A DNA stretch of 64,000 nucleotides from Erinaceus europaeus (GCF_950295315.1 NC_080170.1:97244477-97308476); one strand, 5' to 3'; shown: positions 45,749-55,786, counted from the stretch's first letter. The notes: generated by a model from the sequence alone, not told the origin. Numbers and translations are program-made.

Positions 45749-46362
45749 CTAGCACTCTCACAGGAGTGAGTGTGGTGTCCTGCAGAGGTGTCTGAGGATA
45801 TCACTACATCTAAAGATTCCAGCAAGTCTCTTCCCAATAAATTGGTGCTTATATCAGCTATTAAAGGCTGAAAGCGTCCAGTAGTCCCTTCTGGATCTTC
45901 CCACACAAGGGAATCTCGTGTGCGGAATGCCTGAGTCAATCCTCCAACACCATGTAAGCGTGGTCCTGGGAGGAGTTCCCAACTCTGGGGAACCTCTGCT
46001 TGTCTTAATATTGTCTTATCTGCTCCCGTGTCAATCAAACACTTAAAAGGAATATTACCAATCTTTACTGTCATAGTTGGGTGACCCCTTTCTAAAACAG
46101 GGGTGGTCCATAAAATCTCAGGCTCCGAATTCGAGCTGTTCTCTTGTTCCAGCCGGTTATTTCTATGCTGGAAGTTCCCACCTACCGCGGGTTCCTCCTT
46201 CTGCTCACCCTCTGTTATTGTTACTTGGTGTGGTGGGTATAGCGACGGATTGGGTCCCAAGCTGGGCTTCTGTTTGTGGAAGAAGGGCACAGCACCAAGC
46301 GGGCGACCTGCTTCCTTCCCTCTTGGGGGCGGGGATAAAGGAAGCCCCATACCTAGTTTAAA
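45724..46362 (-). CDS. pro: ERV2 protease (pro)
   Basis: Aspartic protease domain of the Gag-Pro polyprotein. Open in the -1 frame from the TTTAAAC heptamer to a TAA at 45724-45726. Catalytic motif CLIDTGADKTIL is near residue 110, and the C-terminal NLLGRDLLE (family LLGRD motif) follows. The roughly 80 residues before the protease are Pro-rich and too short for the dUTPase that precedes protease in MMTV and MPMV. Intact; the homodimer would process the viral polyproteins. The end overlaps the pol frame by about 22 nt. Confidence 0.92.
   Translation of the reverse strand, partial: FKLGMGLPLSPPPRGKEAGRPLGAVPFFHKQKPSLGPNPSLYPPHQVTITEGEQKEEPAVGGNFQHRNNRLEQENSSNSEPEILWTTPVLERGHPTMTVKIGNIPFKCLIDTGADKTILRQAEVPQSWELLPGPRLHGVGGLTQAFRTRDSLVWEDPEGTTGRFQPLIADISTNLLGRDLLESLDVVISSDTSAGHHTHSCESARPNQHPQY
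46356..46362 (-). promoter_or_regulatory. ERV2 gag-pro -1 frameshift heptamer
   Basis: In viral sense ga T TTA AAC TAG: a canonical X XXY YYZ heptamer (TTTAAAC) directly before the gag stop codon. The -1 frame continues into pro. Confidence 0.85.
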
Positions 46363-46703
46363 TCCCTGTTTACATTTGGCAGAGGCGTGCCGTTCCTATG
46401 GAACCTTGACCAACAATCTCTCCTCCAGTGAAATCCTTTCTGGCATCTGGGACAAGGCATTCGTGGTCTCTGATTCCCTGTCTGGAGGTGGGGTCTCCCT
46501 GACTGGAGGCGGGGTCGCGGTCTATTTTCTGGACATTGGTTACGCCAATGCCCTTGACGACTGCACTGAAAGCAAGCCCCTTTTTGCTTATGTAAGGTAG
46601 CTGCATAGGCCTGTAACATAGGTCCTTGAAAAGAGCTTGATCTGAGATCCTGTGTAGCTAGAATCCAAGTATCTGGGTGTTCATTTTTAAGAGTGATACA
46701 GGC

Positions 46704-46997
46704 GGGAGTCGGGCTGTAGTGCAGCGGGTTAAGCGCACATGGCGCAAAGCACAAGGACCGGCGTAAGGATCCCGGTTTGAGCCCCCGGCTCCCCACCTGC
46801 AGGGGAGTCGCTTCACAGGTGGTGAAGCAGATCTGCAGGTGTCCGTCTTTCTCTCCCCCTCTCTATCTTCCCCTCCTCTCTCCATTTCTCTCTGTCCTAT
46901 CCAACAACAACAACAATAATAACTACAACAATAAAACAACAAGGGCAACAAAAGGAAATAAATAAAATAAATAAATAAAATTTAAAAAAAAAAAAAA
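46704..46997 (+). mobile_element. SINE A (plus) inserted in ERV2 gag
   Basis: Head gggagtcgggctgtagtgca, near-consensus body, A-rich tail. 15-bp duplications aagagtgatacaggc at 46689-46703 and 46998-47012. Younger than the provirus. Confidence 0.96.
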
Positions 46998-48291
46998 AAG
47001 AGTGATACAGGCCTGTCGAAAATGCAGAAGCATTCCATCCCAGACTATGGATCGCAGGAGGAGAAAATGAGCGTCAGGATTATAAATCTTCCTTTCCAAA
47101 CTCGACTGGACCCTGGCAATGAATTTAGCGAGGGATTCATCAGGTTCTTGTTGCAGGGAGAGAATGGGGGCTGAGGCTGCTCCCATGGGTGGTGTTAATC
47201 GCTCCCATGCTTTTAATGCACACAGGCGTACTTGATCAAAATACCCCGCTGGAAACTTGGCTTCCGCCTGTTGAATCCCTGTTTCTAATTGGCCTGTTCC
47301 AAACAATGCATCAAAATTCCCCTCTGGCTGATTTTGAATATTTTTCCGTGATTGTTGTAAACATTCGTTGCGAAAGAATGCCTCCCATTGCAGGAAGAGG
47401 GGGCCTGGGAGCGTAGCACGAGTCACATCTCTCCAATCTTGGGGGGTATTAAGGTTCTGAAGCAGGCCTTGTAAAATGGACCTGGTCCATGGGGCATGAA
47501 CACCGTCATCTTTGATAGCCTGGCGTAGTTCCTTCAGGTCTGTGGCGGAATATGGATACCAGGCCTGAGGTTTTTGTCTATTGGGGGCAACATTGACCGG
47601 AAATGTGTGGACTTGCTCTGATAAGTGTGTAGCGGTAGGAGGAGTCACCGAAGTGGAAGCTTCTGGACAAGTGGCCGAAGAAGTGGTTTTGGAGGCTACA
47701 GGAGAATTCGGACATGTGTCTATCAAAACAGGGGTGGGTGAAGAAGCAGCCGTGGAGGCAGCAGGAGGTTCCGGACACGTGTCTGCCAAAATGGGGGTGG
47801 CCGAAGAAGTGGCTGTGGAGTCCAAAGGAGAATTCGGACACGTGTCTGCCAAAATAGGGGCCTCAGGGCAAGATGCCAAAATAGGGGCCTCAGGGCAAGA
47901 TGCAGAGGAATTAGGGTGGGTCAAGATCACGACAGGCCTTTGCTTCTTTTTGTTTTTAAGGTGCTGGTTAAGTTCTATGATTACTTCCTTTATCTCTTGG
48001 ACCTCAGCCTCTAGGTCCTTAAGCCTTTTGAGAGGTTGCCCTATATATCCCTTAAAAGCTGCTATGATGATCAACAGGATATAAGGTGAAGCCCCGAGAA
48101 AAATGTCCCAGATATATAAAAATTGTATACTGGAAAAAGAATGCAGGATTTGGAAAAGATTTTCCATGGTGGAGAGATCTCAGGAAAACAATAAGAAAGA
48201 AAAAAAATCACAGTGCCTTAACACAATATTGCAGATACCCAAAAGGTGTGTACTTATCTAAGATGTCTTCTTGTAAATCTGCTGCTTACGT

Positions 48292-48310
48292 GTCCCTGTT
48301 CCGGGCGCCA
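48292..48310 (-). promoter_or_regulatory. ERV2 primer binding site, tRNA-Lys3 type
   Basis: In viral sense TGGCGCCCGGAACAGGGAC: the Lys3 PBS used by MMTV and lentiviruses (from memory) with one extra G. Two bases after the LTR. Confidence 0.88.
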
Positions 48311-48312
48311 GA

Positions 48313-48761
48313 TGCCGGGATAGCGTGAGGGTACTTCTTCCTGAGCTAGTGCTCTCTGGCTTGGAGAGAACTCAACTGGAGCTGATCTAGGCTGCTGCGT
48401 GGGAGAGGGATCAGGAACTCGTGCCGCACTAACTTCCGCAGGAGATACACTCTGGAACTCTCGGAGCCGGAAAGCAATTTCCAGGTGTCTTTAATCAGAA
48501 GAGCAGCTGTTTTTATACTCTCCAAGTAGGGTGGAAACAGGATGTGATATAGAGAGGGTGGAGAGAAAAGTGACTGGTGAAAATCAGAGTGTGACAAGGA
48601 GGGGGCGGAACAGGCAAGAATCCTATCACTGAACCACCAATGCCCTGGAGTGCTTTATGTAAAAGTGATTTATGTAAATAGACCAAAGCTTTGGATCAGT
48701 AAATCCCTATATAGGCATATGGTTAAGCAGAAGCCAGGGGGAGGTGGCATACTACCCAACA
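48313..48761 (-). repeat. ERV2 5' LTR
   Basis: 449 bp, read in reverse TGTTGGG...CCGGCA. TATA-like motif (gtataaaaac in viral sense) near 48512-48521 and an ATTAAA a short way downstream as a possible poly(A) signal. Near 48380 and 48697 it differs from the 3' copy. Confidence 0.95.
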
Positions 48762-48766
48762 ACATG

Positions 48767-49035
48767 AAAATTAGTGACTTCGTAAAGGCCCTTGAAACTT
48801 GATGTTAAAATGCTTAGTCTTCTCAGTGTCCATGACTTCTTGAAGCCCATGAAAGGAAAGTAGGATCTGATACTTTCATAGGGAAAATGTCCAAGTGATC
48901 AGGCTGAATCACATTTTTGTCACTTTTAAAAAGAGACCTTGAATCAACAAAGACCTCAGGAAGTTAAGCAGTTCAGTTAGGAACAGCACAAGCTCTATAA
49001 CAATGTTATTCAAACAAAGGATAGAAGTAGCGAGG
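48767..49035. other. Flank of ERV2, nothing recognised
   Basis: About 270 bp of ordinary AT-rich sequence. Confidence 0.5.
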
Positions 49036-49039
49036 CCTA

Positions 49040-49608
49040 GGGGGCTGGGTGGTAGGTAGCAGTGGGTTAAGTACACATGCAAAGGGAGTCGGGTGGTAGT
49101 GCAAAGAGTTAAGAGCACCGTGGCACAAAGCACAAGGACTGGCAGCTCCCCCACCTACTACAGGGCAGTCGCTTCACAAGCGGTGAAGCAGGTCTGTAGG
49201 TGTCTTTCTCTGCCCTTTCTTCCCCTTCTCCATTTCTCTGTCTTATCTAACAACAGAGACATCAATAACTACAGCAAGAGCAACAAAAGAGAAAATAATT
49301 ATTTTTAAAAAAACTTGGAAAAAAAAAGTACCCATTCAAAGCGCAAGGACCAGGTAAGGATCCCGGTTCGAGCCCCCAGCACCCCCACCTTCAGGGGTGT
49401 CACTTTGCAAGCAGTAAAGCAGGTCTGCTGATGTCTATCTTTCCCCCTCTATCTTCCCTTCCTCTCTCGATTTCTTTCTGTCCTATCCAACAACAACAAC
49501 AGCTATAACAGTAATAACAAAGGCAATAAAATGGGAAAAAATAGTCTCCAGAAGCAGTGGATTCGTAGTACTGGCACCAAGCCCCAGCGATAACCCTAGA
49601 GGCAAAAG
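49040..49608 (+). mobile_element. SINE A-long (plus), interrupted by another SINE A
   Basis: Head 49040-49086 (ggctgggtggtaggtagcag) resumes at about 49328 (attcaaagcgcaaggaccag) and ends with the 3' module (gaagcagtggattcgtag ... ataaccctagaggc). Confidence 0.85.
49087..49327 (+). mobile_element. SINE A (plus) nested in SINE A-long
   Basis: Begins gggagtcgggtggtagtgca and ends in an A-rich tail. Near-duplications agtacacatgcaaa / agtacccattcaaa flank it. Confidence 0.85.
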
Positions 49609-49735
49609 AATAAAGAAATTTAGTGAGGCCTGAGAAACACAGTGGATACTAGGTAGGGGATTTTGATGCCTGAAGGTGAAGGCCTGTGCAAGCCACTCTA
49701 AGCTGGGAACCATGGCATTAAGAATCAGTTGCAGG

Positions 49736-49895
49736 GGCTGGGCGGTGCACCTGGTTTCAGCCTACAGTCCCCAGCTGCAGTGGGAAAGCTTTGAAAATGG
49801 TGAAGCAGTGCTGCAGGTGTGTCTCTCCCTAACCCTCTCCCCGTCCCTCTCAATTTCTCGCTGTCTCTATCCAATAACGATTTAAAAAAAAAATT
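49736..49895 (+). mobile_element. SINE B (plus)
   Basis: gggctgggcggtgcacctgg, then cccagctgcagtgggaaagc, tail tccaataacgattta. Confidence 0.85.
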
Positions 49896-49901
49896 GCAGG
49901 A

Positions 49902-50160
49902 GTCAGGTGGTAGCTCAGAGGGTTGAGCGCAGGTGGCACTAAGCGCATAGACCAACTAAGGATCCCAGTTCAAGCCCCCGGCTCCCCACCTGCAGGGGAG
50001 TTGCTTCACAAGCAGTGAAGCAAGTCTGCAGGTGTTTTTCTCTCCTCCTCTCTGTCTTCTCCTCTCTCCATTTCTCTCTGTCCTATCCAACAACGACAAC
50101 AATAACAACAATAAAAAAACAAGAACAACAAAAAGGAAAATAAATATAATTTTTTTTTAA
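49902..50160 (+). mobile_element. SINE A (plus)
   Basis: gagtcaggtggtagctcaga head, consensus-like body, aataaatataattt tail. ttgcag flanks on both sides. Confidence 0.9.
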
Positions 50161-51607
50161 TTGCAGGTCAGAGATGACAGAGACCATGAAAATACTTGGA
50201 GGAGTTAGAGAGCTGTAGAGGGATCTCCACATCATACACAGAAATTTCATTTTTATTCCTCTTCATGTTATATATTTCTTTCATTTTCAAGGGAAATTTG
50301 AACTGTATTTTTGCTGCTTTTGTCATTCATATATCCACTACTACTTTTTTTGTACTTTTGGACTTGGTTTATTTTTTTATTTGTTTGTTTGCCATCACCA
50401 GGACCTAACTACTTTAGGCCATCTTATTCAGAAATAGAACCGTCGATGGCCTATCACCCTGAACTCATCCATTTTGTAATCTCTGAAAAGCTAAGTAAAG
50501 TCAGGTCTGGTTAGTTCTAGGATGGGAGAAATGGAGAAAGAGGAAATGACATGAGTAACTTGAGAGGCTAAGCGAATACTTAGTTCTTCAATAAGATATT
50601 ATGAGAAATGTCTAAGAAATTACTACTTAAAAATTTCTATGACAAAGACAGTGTAGTGTATGTCTGAGCTAGAATCCGTATGACCAGTTTCTTGTATTCC
50701 CAAGTATAGTACAGGTTCTGAGTCAGAATCCTTATGGCCAATTTATTGTTTCCAAGTCCAGCACCTCCTCTGTGCTACCTCCTAGCCAACCCCCAGGCCC
50801 CTCCCCTGACCAGTTCCTACCTCTGCCACTACCAAGCTGTGTGACCTTAGACAAATATCCTAACGTTCGAATTCATGGCCTCATCTGTAATGTGAAGGCA
50901 GCAATTAAGGATACAGTAAAAAATTAGTTAAATACTGATAAAGGATTTATAACATTTCTGGTACCACTGAATGCAGAACCTACAGAATAAACAGAAATTA
51001 GAGCATATCTGGCGTGAAGGAGTAAACAACAATGGGAAAAGATTTTTCTGGCTAAACTCAGGAAATTTGGAAATTAGAAGGGTAATGAGTTAGACATCCT
51101 ACAAAAAAATTGCACTATTGAATTTTAAACATAACAAAACCTTTTATTGCCATTAACAGTCTTCCTATTCATTGCTACTCCAAACAATGCAATAAAAATA
51201 GAGATAAGAGATGTGTGGCTGATAGGACTACAAGCCCAACCTAAGATTGTCAAAAGCTACAAATGATAGTTTTGTTTTATGATAGAGAAAAAAGGTTTAA
51301 ACAGTAGGTGACTAGATTCCCCCATACCCATGTAATTAGTGCTAAAAGGGACTTTCCCATTTTCCCTAGAAAAGGGCAAAATTACAAAACTGAAGAAAGA
51401 AAAAATAAAACAACACAGGATTACTAAGTGCTTACATTCTCTACAAACCCACATAGTAAGCTTGTGGAATCTATTAAATTGGTGGCAAAGCTGCCACAAT
51501 CCCTGGACTATAAACAGAAGTTCAGATAGAACAAATGAGAGGAGAGAATAACTGGAGAGAATGTCATAGATTGAATCCACCTCTCCTGATCTAAGAAATG
51601 ATACCTC
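50161..51607. other. Intergenic, no gene; origin unclear
   Basis: AT-rich. The several short open frames here show no recognisable domain. Possibly unique sequence or very old repeats. Confidence 0.4.
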
Positions 51608-51608
51608 G

Positions 51609-51876
51609 GGAGTCTGGCGATAGACAGTGGGTTAAGTGCATGTGGCGTGAAGCACAAGGACCCCCGTAAGGATCCTGGTTGTAGCCCCCTGCTCCCCATC
51701 TGCAGGGGAGTCGCTTCGCAGGTGAAGCAGGTGGGGAGCCTGTAGGTGTCTTATCTTTCCCCCTCTCTGTCTTCCCCTCTTCTCTCCATTTCTGTCTGTC
51801 CTGTCCAACAACGACATCAGTAATAACAACAATAAAACAAGGGCAACAAAAGAGAATAAAATAGATTTAAAAAAAG
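51609..51876 (+). mobile_element. SINE A (plus)
   Basis: gggagtctggcgatagacag head, B box degraded (ggttgtagcccc), tail aataaaatagattt. Near-repeats agaaatgatac / agaaaagatac. Confidence 0.88.
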
Positions 51877-52702
51877 AAAAGATACTTCCTGGAGGCAGAG
51901 CCAATAACAGAAATAAAAGAACTGCCATTGTATTTGGCTGGATGTCTACCTAGGCAGTGGATTCACAGCTCTGCTGTCCATGAATGAGTTGTGAGTAAAT
52001 GAAAACAAAACAGTCTAGAGGCCTCTGCAGTGAATCATCTCACAAGCCAACCCCACCTTTGGGAGGAACAAAGATAAAGTCACATTCTCACAAGAAAAGC
52101 AGATCCCTGTCCTAGCAGCTGACTTAGAGTCATTTTGACAGGATCCTGGCAACAAAGCACTATAGTAGACACCACTGGATCAGAAATGAGGATGCCCAGT
52201 CATTGTGTACCAGACAGAACCAGTGAATCACCTGAAGAGCATGAGTCACATTCAGAGACTTCACACAGATGAAATATCAAACATAATATACTACAATAGC
52301 ACATGCGCAGTAAAAAGAAATTTGTTCCTTTAATTTCCTCCCCTGTCCCAGTGCTGAGAACAGTAAGGAGAAATGGTGTAAAGCAGAAGATTGTTCCTTC
52401 TCATCTCTTAGCAACCAAGGCTGAAGCTTGGCCAGGGCTAGAAGACAGTTGAACAGGTTGAACTGGACTGAAATACACTTGACCACACATAAGTGACTAA
52501 CCAAGAGTTCAGACAAAAGAATATCAAGGTGGCGAAAGGACTAAAACCGGTAACATATTTAGATATTCCTACCAGTCTACTGTTAGACTTCTCAACAGAA
52601 ATACCACAAAGTAGGAAAGAGTGGAATGACATGCTTAAATATTGCCAGCCAAAAGTACTATCCTGCATGGATATGAGGGAGAAGTAAAGATTTTTCCTTT
52701 GG

Positions 52703-52878
52703 GGGCCATGTAGTGGTGCACCTGGTTGAGCATACTTACCATGTGCAAGGACCCGGGTTTGAGTCACTGGTTCCCACCTGCAGGGATAAAGCTTTGCAAG
52801 GGGTGAAGCAGTGTTGCAGTTCTCTCTCTCTCTTTCCTTCTCTATAACTCCCTTCCCTTTTGATTGCTGGCCATCTCT

Positions 52879-52917
<39 letters not shown>

Positions 52918-52935
52918 ATGTATTTTTAAAAAGAC
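52703..52935 (+). mobile_element. SINE B (plus) with (TA)n
   Basis: gggggccatgtagtggtgca, acccgggtttgagtcactgg, then (TA)n at 52881-52912 in the tail. Confidence 0.85.
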
Positions 52936-53682
52936 TTTTCCCTTAAAAAAAATAGATGGCATTCACACCCACTGCATCTACCTTTAAAGAACTATTGAAA
53001 GGAGCTCATCTGTGTAATTTTTTTAAAAAAGACATTTCACGAAAAATTGACAAGGCAATAAATAGAACTACAAAATAAAACAAAATGCCATTAGCATGCC
53101 CTTATATTTATCAATAACACCCTAAATATAAATGTATTAAATGCAACCAAAAAGCACAGAATAGTAGATGAAAATTTAAAAAAAGACTCACTTAAGTAAT
53201 AAAACAAAAACATAAGTATGGAAAAAGGTACTCCATGTCAATGGGAAATTTTAAAAGGTGGGAATTTCTATTCTTCATACACATATTGAGCAAAAAGTTA
53301 AAAAGACTGAGATGGCTATTACATAATAAAAACATCAGAGTAACAGCTTAATATATAACTGTTGTGTATATACATCCAACATAGCACTAAAAATAAGTAA
53401 GACAAATCTTAGACTTAAAGGGAGACACTGACAGCAACACAGTAATAGCAGGAAATATTAACATTCTATGTACAACAATGGTAGGATCATCACAACAAAA
53501 ATGACCAAACAAGTCTTAAATGAAAAAAACTAGATTAGATGGACTTAGCAGATATTTACAGCACACTTTACCCCAAAACAACAGAGTACACATTCTTTTC
53601 AAGTACTTACAGGACATTCTTAAATGATAGATCCTATATTGGGATGCAAACCTCAAGAAATTTATGAAAATTAAAATCTTAA

Positions 53683-53899
53683 TGTAAGGATCTCGGTTTG
53701 AGCCCCTGGCCCCCCACCTGCAGGGGAGCTGCTTCACAAGCGGTGAAGCAGGTCTGCAAGTGTCTATCTTTCTCTCCCCTCTCTGTCTTCCCCTCCTCTC
53801 TCCATTTCTCTCTGCCCTATCCAATAATGACATCAATAACAATAACAATAATATCTATAACAATAAAACAAGGGTAACAAAAGGAAATAAATATCTTTT
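53683..53899 (+). mobile_element. SINE A (plus), 5'-truncated
   Basis: Starts within the promoter region (gtaaggatctcggtttgagc), full body and tail. aatctta flanks it. Confidence 0.9.
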
Positions 53900-54176
53900 T
53901 AAAAATCTTATCAAATATCTTCTCAGATTACATTATAAAGTGAGAAATCAACCAAAAGAACACAGTGAAGAGAAAATATATAGTATAAACAACATGCTGG
54001 TGAACAATTCTTGAGACAATAAGAAAATAAAGAATAAAAAAGTTGGAGGCAAATGAAAGTATGGCATCAGAAATTAGAGGAATTATGTAGCAAATTTACT
54101 ATTAACAATAGATATTGCAGGAATAAAAAACTGTCTCAAGAAACAGAAAACTTAGTTAAAAAAAAAAAAAGCAAGT

Positions 54177-54780
54177 TGGGGGTTGGGCAGGTAGTGCAGC
54201 GGCTTAAATTCTTCTTCTAGCGTTTGCCCTTCTTCCATAGCCAGTCAACAGCGTCCGGTTGAGCCTGATGTAAAGTTTCGAGACCTCCTTTGAATCTGGA
54301 GAGGTGGCAGTTGTTGACTATGTGAGTCATAGTCTGTCTGTAGCCGCAGGGGCAGTTCGGGTCGTCTCTGGCTCCCCAGCGATGGAACATAGCGGCGCAC
54401 CGGCCATGGCCTGTTGGATAGTGATTGAGGAGGGCCCAATCATAACGTGCTAGGTCAAAGCCGGGTTAAGTGCACCAGGCCCAAAGCACAAGGACAGTCG
54501 TTAGAATCCTGGTTCCAGCCCCTGGCTCCCCACCTGGGCCGGGGGGGGGGGGGGGGGGTGTTGCTTCACAAGCAGTGAAGCAGGTCTGTAGGTGTCTATC
54601 TTTCTCTTCCTCTCTCTGTCTTCCCCTCCTCTCTCCATTTCTCTCTGTCCTATCCAACAACTTCAACAACAACAACAATAATAACCACAACAAAACTATA
54701 AAACAATGGCAACAAAAGGGGAAAATATAGTCTCCAGGAGCACCAAGCCCCAGCAATAACCCTGGAGGCCAAAAAAAAAA
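54177..54780 (+). mobile_element. SINE A-long (plus) carrying a foreign insert
   Basis: Head gggttgggcaggtagtgcag to 54207, resumes at 54463 (gggttaagtgcaccaggccc), poly-G expansion at 54541-54558, and 3' module ending ataaccctggaggc. The interruption is 54208-54462. Confidence 0.9.
54208..54462 (-). mobile_element. 5'-truncated non-LTR retrotransposon 3' end (ORF2 C-terminus)
   Basis: 255 bp of GC-rich sequence with 73 uninterrupted codons on the minus strand, ending TAG then aagaagaa. Residues include FDLARYDWALLNHY, TGHGRCAAMFHRWG, a CPCG...QTMTHIVNNC cluster (CxCx7Hx4C) and FKGGLETLH, QPDAVDWLW. This is the C-terminal tail I associate with ORF2 of non-LTR elements common in invertebrates (pattern GxGxC...W...CxCG..QTMxHIVxxC...GGL..LH...DAV.WL). 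Flanked by ggcttaa (54201-54207) and gggttaa (54463-54469), a likely short target duplication. Clade not determined; not a typical L1 end. Confidence 0.75.
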
Positions 54781-54787
54781 TGCAGGT

Positions 54788-54938
54788 TTCTGGGGGACAG
54801 ATGGTAGAGCACCTCACTGAGTGCAAGTAAAGCTTTGCAAGTGGTAAAGCAGCGGTGTCTCTCCCTCTCTATCTCCCTCGACCATCTCAATTTCTGTTTG
54901 TTCCTATCCAGTAAATAAAGTTAATAAATAAAGGAAAT
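54788..54938 (+). mobile_element. SINE B (plus), shortened
   Basis: gggggacagatggtagagca, aagctttgcaagtggtaaag, tccagtaaataaagttaat. Confidence 0.7.
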
Positions 54939-54949
54939 AACTTTTATAT

Positions 54950-55275
54950 GTAAGTTTTCAAGTCCCCACATGCAGTAAAAAAGCTTCAGGAGAAGTAGGC
55001 CAGTTATGCTGGTGTCTCTCTTCCTCTATTTTTATTTTAAAGATTTTATTGATTTATGAGAAAGAAAGGTAGAGAGAGAAAGAACCAGACATCACTCTGG
55101 CACATGTGCTGCTGGGGATTGAACTTGGGACCTCATCCTCACGCTTGAGAGTCCAAAGCTTTACCACTGCGCCACCATCCTCTATTTCTATCAGAAAGAA
55201 TGAAAAAAAAAATGCCAACAGGAACTGTGGTATTATAATGTAAGTACTGAGCCCCAGAAATACTCCCAGTAGCAA
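54950..55275 (+). mobile_element. SINE remnant interrupted by SINE C
   Basis: 54950-55036 (cccacatgcagtaaaaaagc, gtgtctctcttcctctattt) and 55184-55275 (3' module-like gtactgagccccagaaatac) belong to one older SINE. Confidence 0.55.
55037..55183 (-). mobile_element. SINE C (minus)
   Basis: attttattgatttatgagaa, gaaccagacatcactctggc, gctggggattgaacttggg, head ctttaccactgcgccacc. tcctctattt flanks on both sides. Confidence 0.85.
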
Positions 55276-55520
55276 AAACAAATAAAAGATACAAAATAAG
55301 TAAATCCAAGTTTATACATAAAGTATCTAGAAATAGGAAAAAAGGAAAACTAAATTAAGCAGTGAAAAAAAAGTTATGTCAAAATGAGTAAAATAGAGAT
55401 CAAAAGGACAGTTTAGGAGATCACTAAGCCAAGAACCAGTTCTTTGAAAAGGTTAAGAAAGTAGACAAATGCTAACCCAATCCAAAGAACAAGAAAATTA
55501 AAACACAAAAATCAGATATA

Positions 55521-55786
55521 GGGAGTCGGGCTGTAGCGCAGGTGGCGCAAAGCACAAGGACCGGCATAAGGATCCCGGTTCGAACCCCGGCTCCCCACCT
55601 GCAGGGGAGTCGCTTCACAGGTGGTGAAGCAGATCTGCAGGTGTCTATCTTTCTCTCCTCCTCTCTGTCTTCCCCTCCTCTCTCCATTTCTCTCTGTCCT
55701 ATCCAACAATGACAACAACAATAATAACTACAACAATAAAACAACAAGGGCAACAAAAGGGAATAAATAAAATAAATATTTTTTTA
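55521..55786 (+). mobile_element. SINE A (plus), young, small 5' deletion
   Basis: Head gggagtcgggctgtagcgca, lacking about 13 nt (cgggttaagcgca). Duplications aaaaatcagatat at 55507-55519 and 55787-55799. Confidence 0.94.

Larger units (their letters stand above)
46353..48167 (-). pseudogene. gag: ERV2 gag, split by a SINE
   Basis: Start ATG at 48167 in strong context (ccaccATGg). The N-terminus is unusual: a hydrophobic segment at about residues 17-40 (ASPYILLIIIAAFKGYIG), then a heptad-like coiled coil (LKRLKDLEAEVQEIKEVI), then Cys-Pro-rich tandem repeats (ILADTCP..SP units, about residues 84-160). Capsid follows, with a major-homology-like QQEPDESLAKFIARVQSSL. The frame then runs into a SINE antisense to it and stops at 46923. 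Beyond the SINE (46353-46703) nucleocapsid resumes in the same frame with two zinc knuckles, CFQCSRQGHWRNQC and CPRCQKGFHWRRDC. The SINE plus its duplication is 309 bp, a multiple of 3. An ER-targeting N-terminus is a hallmark of mouse IAP Gag; that comparison is inference. Confidence 0.92.
40747..48761 (-). mobile_element. ERV2: class II (betaretrovirus/IAP-like) provirus
   Basis: 8.0-kb provirus in antisense to CBLB, downstream of it. 449-bp LTRs differ at two bases. 5-bp duplications ACATG at 40742-40746 and 48762-48766. In viral order: LTR, lysine-3-type PBS, gag, pro, pol, about 1.85 kb without env, polypurine tract, LTR. The provirus is damaged: a SINE splits gag (46704-46997) and pol has stops at 44594-44596 and 43433-43435. 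Protein motifs (CX2CX4HX4C knuckles, LIDTGAD, YMDD, integrase DDE) place it in class II. Confidence 0.97.

Noticed and set aside
46103..46600. 165-aa plus-strand open frame
   Set aside because: Antisense shadow of ERV2 pro and nucleocapsid, whose motifs are clear on the other strand.
47581..48084. 167-aa plus-strand open frame with repeats
   Set aside because: Antisense of the Cys-Pro repeats of ERV2 Gag; the repeat period explains the open frame.
54245..54439. 64-aa minus-strand frame MGPPQSL...
   Set aside because: Wrong frame of the retrotransposon tail; the neighbouring frame gives the conserved CxCG...HIV...C pattern without stops.
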